From Steromphala cineraria (lineage: Eukaryota > Mollusca > Gastropoda > Trochida > Trochidae), in the NCBI GenBank assembly GCA_916613615.1, contig OU744730.1, forward strand, positions 35,201,315-35,265,314: DNA of 64,000 nt, read 5' to 3'. The translations under genes and the position numbers were made by a program. Within the stretch, counting starts at the first letter, position 1, and every line of letters begins with the position of its first letter. Below, piece after piece: positions 1 through 11,520 of the stretch. Below the pieces are notes generated by a model that was not told the DNA's origin, searched no databases, and was given only the letters and a program-made list of their open reading frames with translations.

Positions 1-477
1 CATTTTCCTATGTACAAGTATAAGTAGAATACTTTACACACACAACTACATGAATAGAGTATAAAAGTAATAACAGACATATTCAGTAGGTATCAAATTA
101 TTACCAATGTTGATAATATGAAGTTAAGAAGCATATAGGCCTATAGGTATTATATAGAAGAAACCTTTGTCTCATTTCATGTTTTTTTATGGACCACTTG
201 TATGGTCATTGTAAGATCTGAATCTTAGGTGGGGTTATTTTCCCTGGTTGAAACCGTACGTACATTGATTAAAATTTATATGGAAGTTTATAAGAAAGAA
301 AGTCTAGACCTCACTCAGAACCTCAGATTTCCTCATGAACTTAAGTCGGTTGTCAGCAATAGCAATTAGTCTAGCGACAAGACTTTAGTTACATTATTTT
401 TTTGTCCTCTAGAAGAGCAAGTCTAGATCTACAATGAAATAACCATTTGTCAGAGGCTGAATAAAATAATAAATTTT
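1..477. other. AT-rich DNA, nothing recognised
   Basis: I see no coding frame of useful length, no repeat unit and no element end in this stretch before the first tandem repeat. Confidence 0.5.
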
Positions 478-673
478 TAGAGGATATTTGTGTTTTCTTG
501 ACAAATACCATGTTTATCTCATCGAGTGAGGAAGAAAGCTTATATTTTCACGAGTGGCGCAGCCACGAGTGTAAATATTTAGAGGATATTTGTCTTTTCT
601 TGACAAATACCATGTTTATCTCATCGAGTGAGGAAGAAAGTTTATATTTTCACGAGTGGCGCAGCCACGAGTG
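478..673. repeat. Two tandem copies of a ~102 bp repeat with GTGGC-GCA-GCCAC hairpin
   Basis: A unit starting TAGAGGATATTTGT begins at 478 and again at 580. Each copy carries a segment reading TTGACAAATACCATGTTTAT and ends in a CACGAGTG-GCGCAG-CCACGAGTG block, whose centre can form a short hairpin. The same segment appears in reverse orientation from about 690 to 732, 1020 to 1060 and 1395 to 1500, so these are probably terminal parts of one inverted-repeat element family. Confidence 0.75.
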
Positions 674-1300
674 ATAATATAAAACTTTTCTGCCTCACGA
701 GAGGAGATAAACATGGTATTTGTCAAGAAAAGTCAAATGTTCTATTTATTTTATGATTAAATCGTTGTATTTCCATCAAAATTGAAGCGCATTTACGTTG
801 AGTCGGTACCAAAGAGGGCCCGTCGCCAAAGCAACAACATGACGTCATGAGCGTGTCATTGCGTCAGAGCATTGTTCGATGACGTCATGCCATTGTTGTT
901 ATCAGTCACTAGTGACTGATAACACGTTCCATTGTTATTGTCACTAGTGACTGATAACACGGTTTATTTTCATTGATAGATCTCGGTATTTTACCGCCAA
1001 TCATATAATAAATAACTTTTCTGCCTCACGAGATGAGATAAACATGGTATTTGTCAAGAAAACGCAAATTTTCTATTTATTTTATGATTTAATCACTGTA
1101 TTTTTAACAAAATTGAAGCGTATTTACGATGAGTCGGCTCCAAAGAGAGCCCGTCGCCAAAGCAACAATGATGACGTCATGAGCGTGTCATTGCGTCAGA
1201 GCATTGTTCGATGACGTCAGGTCATTGTTGTTAGTGACTGATAACACGGTTTATTGTCATTCATAGATCTCGGTATTTCATCGCCAATCTTAAATAAATG
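674..1300. repeat. Two ~330 bp direct repeats rich in TGACGTCA
   Basis: The segment starting AACTTTTCTGCCTCACGAG is repeated in tandem (about 683 and 1014). Both copies share the downstream order: the reverse of the 478-673 motif, an AT stretch, GAGTCGG..CCAAAGAG, two TGACGTCA sites, one or more GTGACTGATAACACG blocks and a final GATCTCGGTATTT. Copy one carries an extra CACTAGTGACTGATAACAC duplication. No coding potential is visible. It is probably part of a non-autonomous DNA element. Confidence 0.75.
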
Positions 1301-1394
1301 CAATTATTTTTTCAAAGACTGAATATCATATTTATATATTAATCTTTATTACCCTTAAGATAAATTTCTCGAATTCTGATTGGTCAATAGCCAA

Positions 1395-1800
1395 AGCATA
1401 TCGTGAGGTAGAAAAGTTCAATATTTTCTCTCGTGGCTGCGCCACTCGTGAAAATATCAACTTTCTACCTCGCTCGATGAGATAAACATGGTATTTGTCA
1501 AGAATTGACAGATATTCTATTTATTATATGATTAAATCCTTCTAATTACGTAAAAAAAGGCCAATTTCATGTTGAGCGGCCACTTGGAAGAGCCCGTCAC
1601 AGCGGTAACAGTGTGACGTCATATGAGAATTCATGACGTCAGACCATTGTTACATGACGTTAAAGTCTTGAACCTGACGTCACTCGAGTGGTGATAAAGT
1701 TTATCACCACTCAGTAGAGTGACGATAAAGGTTATCGCCACTGTAGCCAGATAGAATGTTTATTTCACTGATAGAACAGAGTATCTCACCCTCAATCATA
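1395..1800. repeat. Diverged third copy of the TGACGTCA repeat
   Basis: This copy keeps the same order of parts as the two copies upstream: hairpin block, GAGATAAACATGGTATTTGTC, an AT stretch, a GAGCGGCC..AGAGCCCGTC segment, three TGACGTCA-type sites and the terminal AATCATATAATAAATA. It also contains two short perfect or near-perfect palindromes at about 1686-1747 (GTGGTGATAAA/TTTATCACCAC and GTGACGATAA/TTATCGCCAC). Confidence 0.65.
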
Positions 1801-1811
1801 TAATAAATAGA

Positions 1812-1955
1812 GAATCTCACCCAAGTGTCTTCTGATATCAAATATATCAACACAAGTTGATAAAAGTACCAAATATCCGAGGCTTGCCGAGGATATTTTA
1901 CTTTTATCAACGAGTGTTGATATATTTGATATCAGAAGACACGAGGGTGAGATTC
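1812..1955. repeat. Long palindrome, ~57 bp arms
   Basis: The left arm starts GAATCTCACCCAAGTGTCTT and the right arm ends with its near-perfect complement (AAGACACGAGGGTGAGATTC). The shared interior includes TGATATCAAATATATCAACA and TTGATAAAAGTA. The loop holds a smaller inverted pair, ATATCC..GGATAT. The structure would form a strong hairpin in RNA or single-stranded DNA and is typical of a foldback/MITE element. The short open frames here are by-products of the palindrome. Confidence 0.8.
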
Positions 1956-2039
1956 TTTTTATCATCCAAATCATTTTTTATCACATTTACATGAAAAATG
2001 TACATCTTTGAACACTGCATAGCCCTCCAACTCCTAAAC

Positions 2040-2265
2040 CAGTGGTGTAATAGCATTGTGACGTCATCATGTTAATGACGTCATAGCATTGTGACGTTAT
2101 TGTGTTTATGACGTCATAGCATTGTGAAGTCATTACTGATGAGGTAAAACCTTTGTGATGTCATGTATTTTCTGATTACAGGGAAGTGTTCAAAATCTAC
2201 TGTCAAAGTGATATCTCCTAGGAGATATCGCTTGATCTTTCATAAGCGATATCTCCTGTGGAACA
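2040..2265. repeat. Tandem CRE-like sites and GATATCTC palindromes
   Basis: Between 2055 and 2165 a loose repeat of about 30 bp contains three TGACGTCAT sites plus degenerate ones (TGACGTTAT, TGAAGTCAT, TGATGTCAT). Just downstream (2207-2258) are the perfect palindrome GATATCTCCTAGGAGATATC and a partner AAGCGATATCTCC, which can pair across a short loop. No gene is visible beside them. Confidence 0.65.
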
Positions 2266-2540
2266 CAGTTTTGGATGATACATCTTTTTATCGATTGTCC
2301 TATTATTGACTTTTACTTTCCTGAGATATTAAAACTCAGACTCACATTTACATAAATAGTGTAAAGTAAAAAAACAATTCGAAACTGTTTTTATGATATA
2401 AAGATTAATCATTAATGTATTCAGAAGGCTTCCTTTGAAATTAAATAAACATGTCCTTTCCCAGTACCCCGATTTGACCGTGGTTTAGAATAGTGTAAGA
2501 ACCAAATTTTGACGAGTTATTGTTGTTAGTTGAAGGATAA

Positions 2541-2792
2541 GTCCCACGATGCTTATCAGTGTTTTGGTAGCCCAGACCTCCCTTGTCCCCCTCACTGAAC
2601 TGTGACACCCCCATAAAGTTATCTCTAATGTGTTTGTAACGATACAGTTCAAATTGTTAAGATAGTTCCAGCTCGTTCTGTAAATTGACTTCGGCCTTTT
2701 CCGGTTAACTGTTAAATTGTCCTGTCACTTTTCTGAACTGTCTAAGTAAAAGAACTGCCCAGCTAAGATATGAAGCCTGATAAGCATAGTGG
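2541..2792. mobile_element. MITE-like element, copy 1 (ends CCACGATGCTTATCA)
   Basis: A 252 bp unit starts GTCCCACGATGCTTATCAGT and ends with the inverse form CTGATAAGCATAGTGG. A second copy of the same interior lies at 7451-7570 plus 9501-9629. The inverted ends and the repeated interior support a small non-autonomous DNA element. The superfamily is not identifiable from the ends. Confidence 0.6.
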
Positions 2793-2828
2793 TTAAATAG
2801 CAAGTGTGAGAAAGCTGTATCAGAGTCA

Positions 2829-3000
2829 AGTAAGATTTAGCCAGAGTAAGAGTTTAGTAAGATTTAGCCCGAGTAAGAGTTTAGTAAGATTTAGCCAGAG
2901 TAAGAGTATAGTAAGATTTAGCCCGAGTAAGAGTTTAGTAAGATTTAGCCAGAGTAAGAGTTTAGTAAGATTTAGCCAGAGTAGGACTGTATAGTAAGAG
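2829..3000 (+). repeat. 27 bp minisatellite, about six copies
   Basis: AGTAAGATTTAGCC recurs at 2829, 2856, 2883, 2910, 2937 and 2964, so the period is exactly 27 bp, with an alternating CAGAG/CCGAG position. Because 27 is a multiple of three the array stays open on both strands (a 9-residue repeat on the plus strand). There is no sign that it is translated. Confidence 0.85.
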
Positions 3001-3239
3001 TTAGTAAGAAGTTGTAAGAAGTAAGAAGATCTATGGTTTTTCAACCAAACTTAGTTGTAGCAAACTTAGTTGTGTCAAACTTAAGTACAAATTAATCAAT
3101 TCAAACTTAGAGCTTTGACTGTATTTCATCACCAATAATGGATTAAATACTTGAAGATCATTGCTGTATTTGTGTTGGAAACCACCCCCGAGACTGAGAG
3201 AACTTTCACATCCTATAAATAGCATTGGCTTCATATGTG

Positions 3240-6200
3240 AAATATCGTTCTTTAACAGACTTTTTTCGTAATGATTGTCATGTTTCAGATGTAGTACACA
3301 TATTGGTCACCTTTTATTGTTTTCTTTTTATCATAGTTAGATCATTTAAAATAGTAATACTAATTTGTTGCCAAGTTTAAAGGACAATTATAGGGATATA
3401 ATTTTTTTTATATGATTCAGTGTTCGAAATTGCAATACATAAATTAAATAAATATGGAAAAATTTTAGTTTCACACTTACTTATCTGGTCCCGATGGATT
3501 GATGCTACGTGACATCTTCTCTTAACTAACTGATTCATGAAACGTAAACATCTTTACTCTTTACTTGATGATCAGAGGATATTGTTTCTATGGGTTGGCA
3601 TTAATTCTGTTATGATCGCGAACTCAACAATCTCAAATAAAGAAAAGAATGACTGGGCCTACAGTATCCTAACGTTTAAAAAAATTTAAGTAATCACAAA
3701 GGAATTTAAGCCCGGTTCGCATTCACCCTTATACTTACTATGTAAAGTTACACATATATGAACAATTGAAAACCCTTTTTAATTGTGTCATAGCGACGCA
3801 AATGCACACGTTAGTAATTTTGCACAAGGGGTAAATTTACATCCAGTAAGAGAATGGTGCAAATGCAATTTTACATGTGTTTAAATATGCACAATGTGTT
3901 AAATGTGTCACGCGCACGCGTAGCAAATTCACTCACATGTGAAACTACAGTGTTATTTTGGTTAACCCCTCAAAGCGCAGAAATCCTACAATGAAGAATT
4001 ATCCAGTTTAGTTCATGCTAAAAAATCTGATTAAGTAATGTGGAGTATCGATGAGCAATATATTTTATATAGGCGGCTTTTTTCTATAGATGGTCCATAA
4101 ATCTTAAAAACATGATACGAAAATGATATTTCTTGGTGAACGTATTTCTTGAAAGTTACGTTATGGCCACGCATTGAATGATATCGGTCTTCAATTATAT
4201 TCAAATTGCACCTTTGCTTGATTCAGCGTTCTCTTTTGGTCCGATATATCTACCTGTTCCGACTTGCAAATTATAAGATTGGATTTTATATGTCCCAACA
4301 TTGTAAGGCGGAATGGACTTTGTTGTCTAAACATGGCTAAAACATTCTTAAATAAGACATTAATTATAAATGGATGGCAAAGTCCCCAAATCTTAAAAAA
4401 AACACAATTTTATTTACGTTTTTACACATATTCCTTAAAAACTTCACTTCTTTTACCATACTTTTTTAATTAACTATCAATGATATTACACTTATACAAC
4501 CTATACACGTACGGCCTACACTATACGATTCGACAACTGGGCCAATACAGGTACAGTAAGCGGGGCCAATAAGGACAAAACTGGGCCATTACATCAGACC
4601 TCGGACCTGTAACTGAACCAATACGGGCAAAATTTATTAATAACATTATAATCTCTCTGTTGACAAAGGCAAAGTCAAAAGCTTTTGAATAATATAACAT
4701 CAGAACAAAAGTTAGAACCTACCTTATTTAAATCTCTGCATAAAATCAATGACTCAAATGAACAATGGACTTCTTTGATTTCTGTCAAGGATGTGTAAAT
4801 ATTGTAAATAACCGCACAATAAATTTACTTAATCGACTCAAATGGATATGTGAACAAACACTTGTATCATTCTTTGAAATCATGTAGGGCTATATCTTTG
4901 GTTACAAATGTATAACACAATATTTCAAAACACGTACATTATCAGCAAATGTTAAATAAATAAATAAAACACAGTATTCCAATGTTTATTTGGCACATTT
5001 TATTATGGTATGTGTGTTCAAGTGTCAATCTTGGGCCGTCAACCATAAACATTGTTTTGTATTCTTTCAGTGTTTGGAATTTTCTGCTTCGGGACGACAC
5101 TATTGTCATCAGTGTATCCACTTATGTTTTGACAAGACTTCTGTGCATTTTCCATAATTCATTCCAACGATGGAGATGGAAGTCTTAACTTTTTTAGTAT
5201 GGAATATTTCTCAGCAAGACGCAACGTGTGCCAACAGATCTTCGATTTGTGTAACAAAATTATAACGATTAACATTTACTTTTCAACAAAAAGGTATTTA
5301 TCAACGCCTGCGAAAACTCAGGCGAACACATAGCAAATTGATTAGTGCACACATGTATAAATTTACATATGAGTAATAGTGCACACATGTGTAAGAGATT
5401 TGCATGCGAGCAAAGCGTCATGCAAAACACATTAATATTATCCATCATTTGATTCTCGTTTTATCTTTTGATAGTTCTATGTTGATCTGGATTCTAGCTC
5501 ATACATTATTTTGGTAACGTTTCCCTTTGGCGGTAAATAACACAATAAATCAAACTGGAACGTGATTATACACGTAATTACATATGTTTCCCCCTTCTTT
5601 TGTCATTTGTATTTGTAAATTAGACTTTCTGAATGAACAGCTAGACTGTATCGAGGGCTCTTCCTGATCTCTTCCATTGACCCCCATTGAGATCCCAGTC
5701 CCTCGTACTCCAAAATAGCCTAGGTTCCCTGGGTTAAACATTCCAGATGGAGGTTAGATGTCACCAACTTCTGCATTTACTCAAGTTAAGCTAATTGAGC
5801 ATGAAATGAAAACAAACAGTCGAGGAACCCTCTCGTAGACCCCTCTTCTTTGTACGTAGGCACATTTATTGGACCGATATCAAAATGGCTTGAGGTGTGT
5901 GTCACATTTAACAATAAAATACATAAATGCTTTGTGTTAACGGTAAACCTCAACTGCTTCAAGATAATTACATAATACTTTTCCACTAATACAATTTCTT
6001 TTACATGCTTGATATGCACACTGAGTCAATTTGCTGAAGCTATAATCTGTCTGAGAGTATGGCTTTTATGACAAAAGGAATGACGATGGGACCCGATAAT
6101 AGGATTCCTTAGAAGTTGTTATATTTTTCATTGTTCTCAAATGTTATTTAGATTTGTACCATTAGTTTTGAAAAGCACAACAACATGGCTGTCAAGACAA

Positions 6201-7450
6201 CAATGTAAATCCAGCATAGATCTAGGTTTTTCTACCAGATAAAACAACTTTATTATCAGTTTATCTATTCTAGCAATGACAATCTTTACTAAAACCTCTA
6301 CACACCAAAGCGATTAATTGTGCAAATTTCATTAAATTTAAACTATTAATGTCAGACTTAAAAGTGAACAAATAATGATATACTTTTTCAGTTCAGGCCT
6401 ATTCCAAGTGAATGGAGGTCTGGCCCTCCAACTATTTATATGAAAAAGGGATATATATGTAATACAGCTAGAGGATACATTGGCCTGTTTAGGTCAAAGA
6501 GCTTGTATAAATTGTTTGATAAAAAAACCATTGAATAAAGGCCATAACGTTCCTGTCCACATTTCCCCGACCTGCCACCACCAACTTACAAAATGGAAAT
6601 ACACACTTTATAATAGCTTAAGTATCAAGAAAAAAGTTAAAAAGAACGAAATAATGATAACATTTATATAACAGCTTTGAAATAAATTGAAAGATAAGCC
6701 TATGCAATGCTATTGTTGCGGTGAAACCTGCGAGTATCGACTGGAACAATGTGTGATACTGCAATAAAATTCAGTGTAGCATTGCACCCAAACCTTACTG
6801 CGTGGGAACATGTTGATGCTCAATGTTGATGGCCCATTAAACAAACTTTACGGACATTGAGAGATAATATGTTAGTAACGGTTACGGACATGATGACAGC
6901 TACTTCAAAAGAGTAGAAAACGTGCTATAAATTTTAAAACATAAACACTGATATTAATTTTGTATTCATCTTTTATTCGTTTTAATTTTTAAATGTATCT
7001 GTTGTTAATAAACATGCAGATACCAAGTATAAATATTTCAAATATCGATCAAGTTAGATCTCTCAGACAAAGGTTAATATATTCATTAGATTGCTATTGC
7101 TTTAACTGTTTGCTGTACCCACTTAATTATAAACAGAGTTCAAAAGAATTATATTAAGATTCAGCAAACAGTAGCAAAAGCTTTGGATACATTAACTGCC
7201 TGTATTACAGACCTATTTCAGAGTTCAAATGCTGAACTTTTAGCGTTTGTCTGATAATCACTGAAAAAAATGTAAAAAGATAATGAGGAAAAACGTTTGA
7301 AAAGGACACGCCATGACGAAAAAGCTAAAGTAACTCAGCATTTCTTGTACGTATACGTATGAATCCTCAAAACAACTGTGAGGAAAGAGAGACAAATGAG
7401 ACCTTCCTGGATCAAGGATTAACGCTCTTTAAAATTTTAAATTACAAATA
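3240..7450. other. 4.2 kb AT-rich stretch without recognisable gene
   Basis: Only short frames without motifs occur here. The sequence is low-GC, with scattered TGTGCA/TGCACA-type words around 3780-3950 and 5330-5410 that may mark an old diverged repeat. I found no element ends, RNA gene or convincing exon. A host intergenic or intronic origin is the simplest reading. Confidence 0.45.
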
Positions 7451-7570
7451 GTCCCACGATGCTTATCAGTGATTTTGATTTTGTAGTCAAGATCTTCCTT
7501 GCCCCCCCCCCCCCTCCCCCCCCCCCCCCCCTTTGATTTGTGACACCCCATAAAGTCTAAATTGTTAAAG
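7451..7570. mobile_element. MITE-like element copy 2, left part
   Basis: This part matches 2541-2665 from GTCCCACGATGCTTATCAGT through GTGACACCCCATAAAGT and AAATTGTTAA. Similarity then stops abruptly and resumes at 9501. It also holds an impure C tract (7502-7532: 13 C, T, 17 C), which replaces the CCCCCTC segment of copy 1. Confidence 0.65.
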
Positions 7571-8467
7571 CCATTTCCACTAACTCCCTAACTGATGAGA
7601 TTTTTTCCAAGATAAGACCGGGTGTGAACCTCATGGATGACCGGCACTGGGCCATAACTGGCACATTCCCCAGAGTGGGTGCCAATTGTAATCCCTCTAA
7701 CATTAACATAGGGTAGCTATACCCTAAAACACAACAGACTTCTTGCTCTAGTTAATTTTATATGACAAAAACATTTTAAATGTACATGATACTTTTTTTA
7801 AAGATTGATTTATAAATAAACAAACAACCGAAGCGAAATCATTTACATATGTAAACTTTTACAACGTATATATACAATATAAAAGGCTTGCGATAAAAAC
7901 AACGATAAAACTGTACAAATTACTATGTAGTGTAATAATCCAAATCAAGTCAGATGTCTGCTGATCATCTGTGATTAATTTACATATTAAAGAATGATAC
8001 TTACAAATGATATGTACACAAATCAAATCTTTTTAAAAAATGCTTCTTTTATTTTGTCCACTGATAGCTCTTTGGTTTTAGATTTCTTATTAGAATATCA
8101 ATCCAACCTTTTTACTGTATATCTGAGATCTATAATATACACGTTTTCAAATATGCTAGTACATGGTGTTGTGTAAACTCTGAATGTCCATGCAGTAGAT
8201 GTACTTCTCTGGGTGTTTATGATACATATTAAGCACTGTTGTGTAACATTCCAATTTTCGTCGATAATAAATACATATCTTAAGGTACTAAATCATAATT
8301 GTGTAGTTAACATATTTGTTCTGTGATATTTTTGTGTCAGTGAATGCACATATATGTACACAGAGAAAGAGAGAGAGAGAGCAGTGGAAGAAATGATAGG
8401 TCAAGATATCTGATAAGGAGTTGAAAGGCCACACTTAGGCTGTCTAACAGCCCCTGAAACAAAATAT
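7571..8467. other. Outer part of the 1.9 kb insertion splitting the MITE-like element
   Basis: This is the distal part of the DNA that interrupts the 7451/9629 element. With the LINE fragment at 9163-9480 on the minus strand, this side would correspond to the 3' untranslated end of that LINE, but I see no clear poly(A) or tail repeat at 7571. A short GA run lies at 8365-8382. There is nothing else to annotate. Confidence 0.35.
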
Positions 8468-8755
8468 CTTTAAAGGGGCAGTAGCACGTTTTTAGGGGGA
8501 ATATAAGGTGATAACGTATAGTTTAGCCATGCGATTCCTTTTTCTTACACAAAATGAATTAAAGGTGTTCACACAAAATGGCCGCCAGTTGATTCTATGT
8601 GAATCTTCAAACTTTGTCCTCTGACTATTGATGATTGGTTTGTGTAATGAGATTTTTGTCACTGTCAAAATTATACATTTAGCATTAACTAACAATTATC
8701 AGTGAAAATTTTAAAATATAAAATTATCAAAAAACGTGCTACTGCCCCTTTAAAG
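8468..8755. mobile_element. MITE with 25 bp perfect TIRs (CTTTAAAGGGGCAGTAGCAC)
   Basis: The left end reads CTTTAAAGGGGCAGTAGCAC followed by GTTTTT, and the right end is its exact complement (AAAAACGTGCTACTGCCCCTTTAAAG). Total length is 288 bp. The interior has no transposase. The open frame across it is a chance product. It sits inside the larger insertion 7571-9500, so it is a second layer of nesting. Confidence 0.85.
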
Positions 8756-9162
8756 ACCCACACAAGTCTATATTATTATAGCAAGTCTAGCTCACTGCAG
8801 TTTCAATGAACAGCTTTAGTGGGCTCCTTTCAATTTTAATAGTAGAAAACTGCATTTAATATGTATTTTCATTTCAGAGACTAAAATTAAGTCTAGGCCA
8901 CACTATACTTTCTTGGACACTGTTTAGGTCTGGTATGTGTTGCTGTCTGGCTGTCCCAGGGTATAGAATAGTTGGTTTAAACATATTTTACTCACAAAGA
9001 ATAGGATTGTGAACAAGTTGTCCAACTTAGAACACCCTCTCCTTGGTATTTACAATATTGAACATACATATGTTTATACACAAAGATGACAGATACTGGA
9101 CAGTGAAGGGGTACAAAAGAAAGACAATAATAAGAAGAGAACTGTATACACTTATACCCGTA

Positions 9163-9480
9163 TTACTCAAATCGTTTGGTATCATGAATGAATGATTGAA
9201 CTGATTTAAATACATGTACATTTTGAGAAAATGAAAGGTCTGCACTTCCCTCTAACAAAAGTTTAAGATCGATAAAAACATTTAAGTTACATGTGCGCTT
9301 CAGTGTTAACATGAAATTGTCTCTCTGGTTTTGATATAGGGGACATTCAAAAAAATAATGATAAGAGCTCTCGATATTACCACATGTGCACTTGGGGTCA
9401 GTATTCATTCCAATTTTGAATAAATCCAAATTTAATGAACTTACAGAATACCGTAATTTGGTATGCAAAATATTATATTA
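9163..9480 (-). pseudogene. LINE (non-LTR retrotransposon) ORF2 C-terminal fragment
   Basis: About 100 codons on the minus strand resemble the C-terminal, zinc-finger-like tail of LINE ORF2 proteins: a leading LHTKLR..SLNLDLF, the cysteine/histidine pattern CTCGN..SYHYFFECPLY, then a hydrophobic tail ending FIHDTKRFE before the stop. The upstream reverse transcriptase is absent. Similarity begins next to the junction at about 9500, so this is a 5'-truncated copy. It forms the inner end of the DNA inserted into the MITE-like element. The function is dead. The assignment rests on the pattern and tail, not on a database match. Confidence 0.65.
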
Positions 9481-9500
9481 TATAATATTATATATAGAAT

Positions 9501-9629
9501 AGTTCCAGCTCGTTTTTCAAATTGACTTCGGCCTTTTCTTGTTTACTGTTTTATTGTTCTGTCACTTTCTGAATTGTCTAAACAAAACACCCCTCCAGAT
9601 AAGATATGATGTTGGATAAGCATCGTGGT
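9501..9629. mobile_element. MITE-like element copy 2, right part
   Basis: This part matches 2664-2792 (GTTCCAGCTCGTT..AAATTGACTTCGGCC through GGATAAGCATCGTGG). Joined to 7451-7570 it restores the same length and order as copy 1, showing that 7571-9500 was inserted later. Confidence 0.7.
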
Positions 9630-9987
9630 AAAATTATCAAGCCTGAGAAAGAACGTTGTAGCAGATTTTAATAAAATTCAGCAAGAGTAACAGTGTATAT
9701 AAGGATAAATAAGAATGGTTAAATGTAAGAATATCTATGTTTTTATAAACGTCCCCTCTCTGTTCTTTTAACATGGTAGATTCATTTAGAAATTAGATGA
9801 AAATAGAATTAAATAGACCTGAAAGTTCAAATTGTTTTTTCTTTTGCTTTTATATTCAATTCATACAATTAATGAGTATGTTTTATATCTAGCAATTAAA
9901 TGGCTACTTTCAGTTATACTGAATTCATTAAAAGACTCTTAGTTTGAAAAGTAAAGGATAACTCTTCATTGGAATTGGATATTATGT

Positions 9988-10155
9988 CAAGAGACCATGA
10001 CAATGCACTTGCGAGCTGCTGCTGATACGCACTTGAATTCCAACTGAGAGGTCAGAATTTAACAACGGGGTTAAATCAACTGATATGCCAGTCATCTCGC
10101 TGACCTGATTGCTACTTTCTGTGATAGGCACTCGATTCAGGTATCATAAGTCTCT
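9988..10155. repeat. Dispersed ~165 bp repeat, copy 1
   Basis: AAGAGACCATGACAATGCAC and the following 150 bases recur at 20199-20363 with modest divergence. Shared blocks include GAGCTGCTGCTGA, TTGAATTCCAACTGAGAGGT, CAGAATTTAACAAC and GATAGGCAC/GACAGGCAC. It has no inverted ends and no clear pol III boxes. It may be a SINE-like or other short dispersed element. Confidence 0.65.
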
Positions 10156-10249
10156 TGAAAGTTTATATGCAATAATCAAAAATATATCTCGGATAACTGC
10201 TAAATGCTCTTTACTCCCTAAATTGAAAGGACATCTATCTATCTAACAC

Positions 10250-10448
10250 AGTCTAAGTAAACCTAGCCTCAATAACACTTGCTATATACCTTCCAACGTT
10301 ATATGTGCGAAAGCAGACTATTGCGACATGGTAAGCCGAGCCCTGATAAGTCAATTCGAAAGATGGATGACGCGACCCTCTACTACATTTTGCTAGACTC
10401 AATATCGGTGTGAAACGGATATAATTGAGGATAGGTTTACTTAGACTG
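10250..10448. mobile_element. ~200 bp MITE, TIR CAGTCTAAGTAAACCTA
   Basis: The left end CAGTCTAAGTAAACCTAGCC and the right end AGGATAGGTTTACTTAGACTG are inverted copies, about 26 bp with one or two mismatches. There is no transposase inside. A CAGT- start is seen in Tc1/mariner-like elements, but I do not see a clean TA duplication, so the superfamily is left open. Confidence 0.6.
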
Positions 10449-10459
10449 ATCACAACATT

Positions 10460-11160
10460 CAATAAAAGGATCTGTTAAGTGCGCAAAATCCCGATTGTTC
10501 TGATTTTAAGAGGTTGGAACTTCCTTATTGAATTTCAAATATGAAACAGTTATCTTTTGTAGGTTATATGATACATATTGGATCAGTATTCGAACGTGTT
10601 CGTAAAAGTATTCGGAAAGCGTTAGTATAAATGAATATGACAGACATGTATTCATTGTATCTCATGTGTGTCCGTGATTATTTTGTGTTAAAGGAACTGT
10701 CCTATCGGGAGGGGTATTTTCTGCTGAGGCGAAATTGATGGAGACATTTTAGTTTATACATATAATACCATTTGTACAAGGTCATATATATATTGTACAA
10801 TTCATAAAATAATTTGTGAACATAAAAAATCACTTATATGATGAGAACGAAAAGGTAGCCTTAGACTGTAGTTAAAAACATCTTAACATAACAACCCCTC
10901 TTGAAAAGCAACCCTAGCTTCGTAGAAAACTATTGGCACAGCTATTATTCTGAGGCTCCTTTCTTATATTTGATTAACTAATCTTTAAGAAAATTATTAA
11001 TTTTCAAAGACTGAATATAAGTCCAGACTTAATGAGTATCACATATTCCCGCCTAGACAAAAACCTGACTTGCAATTTTGATAAAAGCCCACACCTTTTT
11101 GTCGTATAGGAATAAAAATAAAGCCTAACACGCCAAATGCATATGAGTAACAGTATTGTT
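10460..11160. other. AT-rich spacer, nothing recognised
   Basis: No coding pattern, repeat or element end was found between the MITE and the LINE tail that begins near 11166. Confidence 0.4.
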
Positions 11161-11165
11161 AGGAG

Positions 11166-11520
11166 ATCAGATAAGATAAGATAAGATAACATATTTTATT
11201 GCCATAACATTCCACATTGAAACAGTGACAATATCCTAAAGCTACATAATATACATACAATAATAAACATATATGACAAATGGACATTGAGCAAATGTAA
11301 TAATCAATAATGATACATTTTCTCAAGTGGTGTCATTATTGACAAATTTGTAAATATGGTAGCAGATGGTTTCCACTAATTCGGGTCTTCTATTCGATAA
11401 AATATATATAAACTGGTTGTGCTTATCAAGATTTCTTAAATAATTGTCTATAGCGGCAATGTTACGGACAAGACAGTGACGTTCCTTGATGTATCTTGTG
11501 CATGACATAATATGATGCAT
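11166..11520 (-). pseudogene. 5'-truncated LINE 3' end with (TTATC)n tail
   Basis: On the minus strand about 65 codons (11323-11520) look like the end of a LINE ORF2: a Cys/His stretch, a basic middle, then a hydrophobic tail ending YHIYKFVNNDTT and a stop. It is followed by a short 3' UTR with AATAAAATATG and a terminal TTATC repeat (11166-11190 on the plus strand reads GATAAGATAAGATAAG). Microsatellite tails of this type are usual for several LINE clades. The 5' end abuts the tail of the neighbouring LINE at 11520. Confidence 0.6.

Noticed and set aside
2806..2994. 62-codon frame encoding a 9-residue repeat
   Set aside because: It is the by-product of a 27 bp minisatellite; the opposite strand is equally open.
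9988..10155. Dispersed repeat tested as a tRNA-derived SINE
   Set aside because: I could not find convincing A and B boxes or a poly(A) tail, so it is listed only as a repeat.
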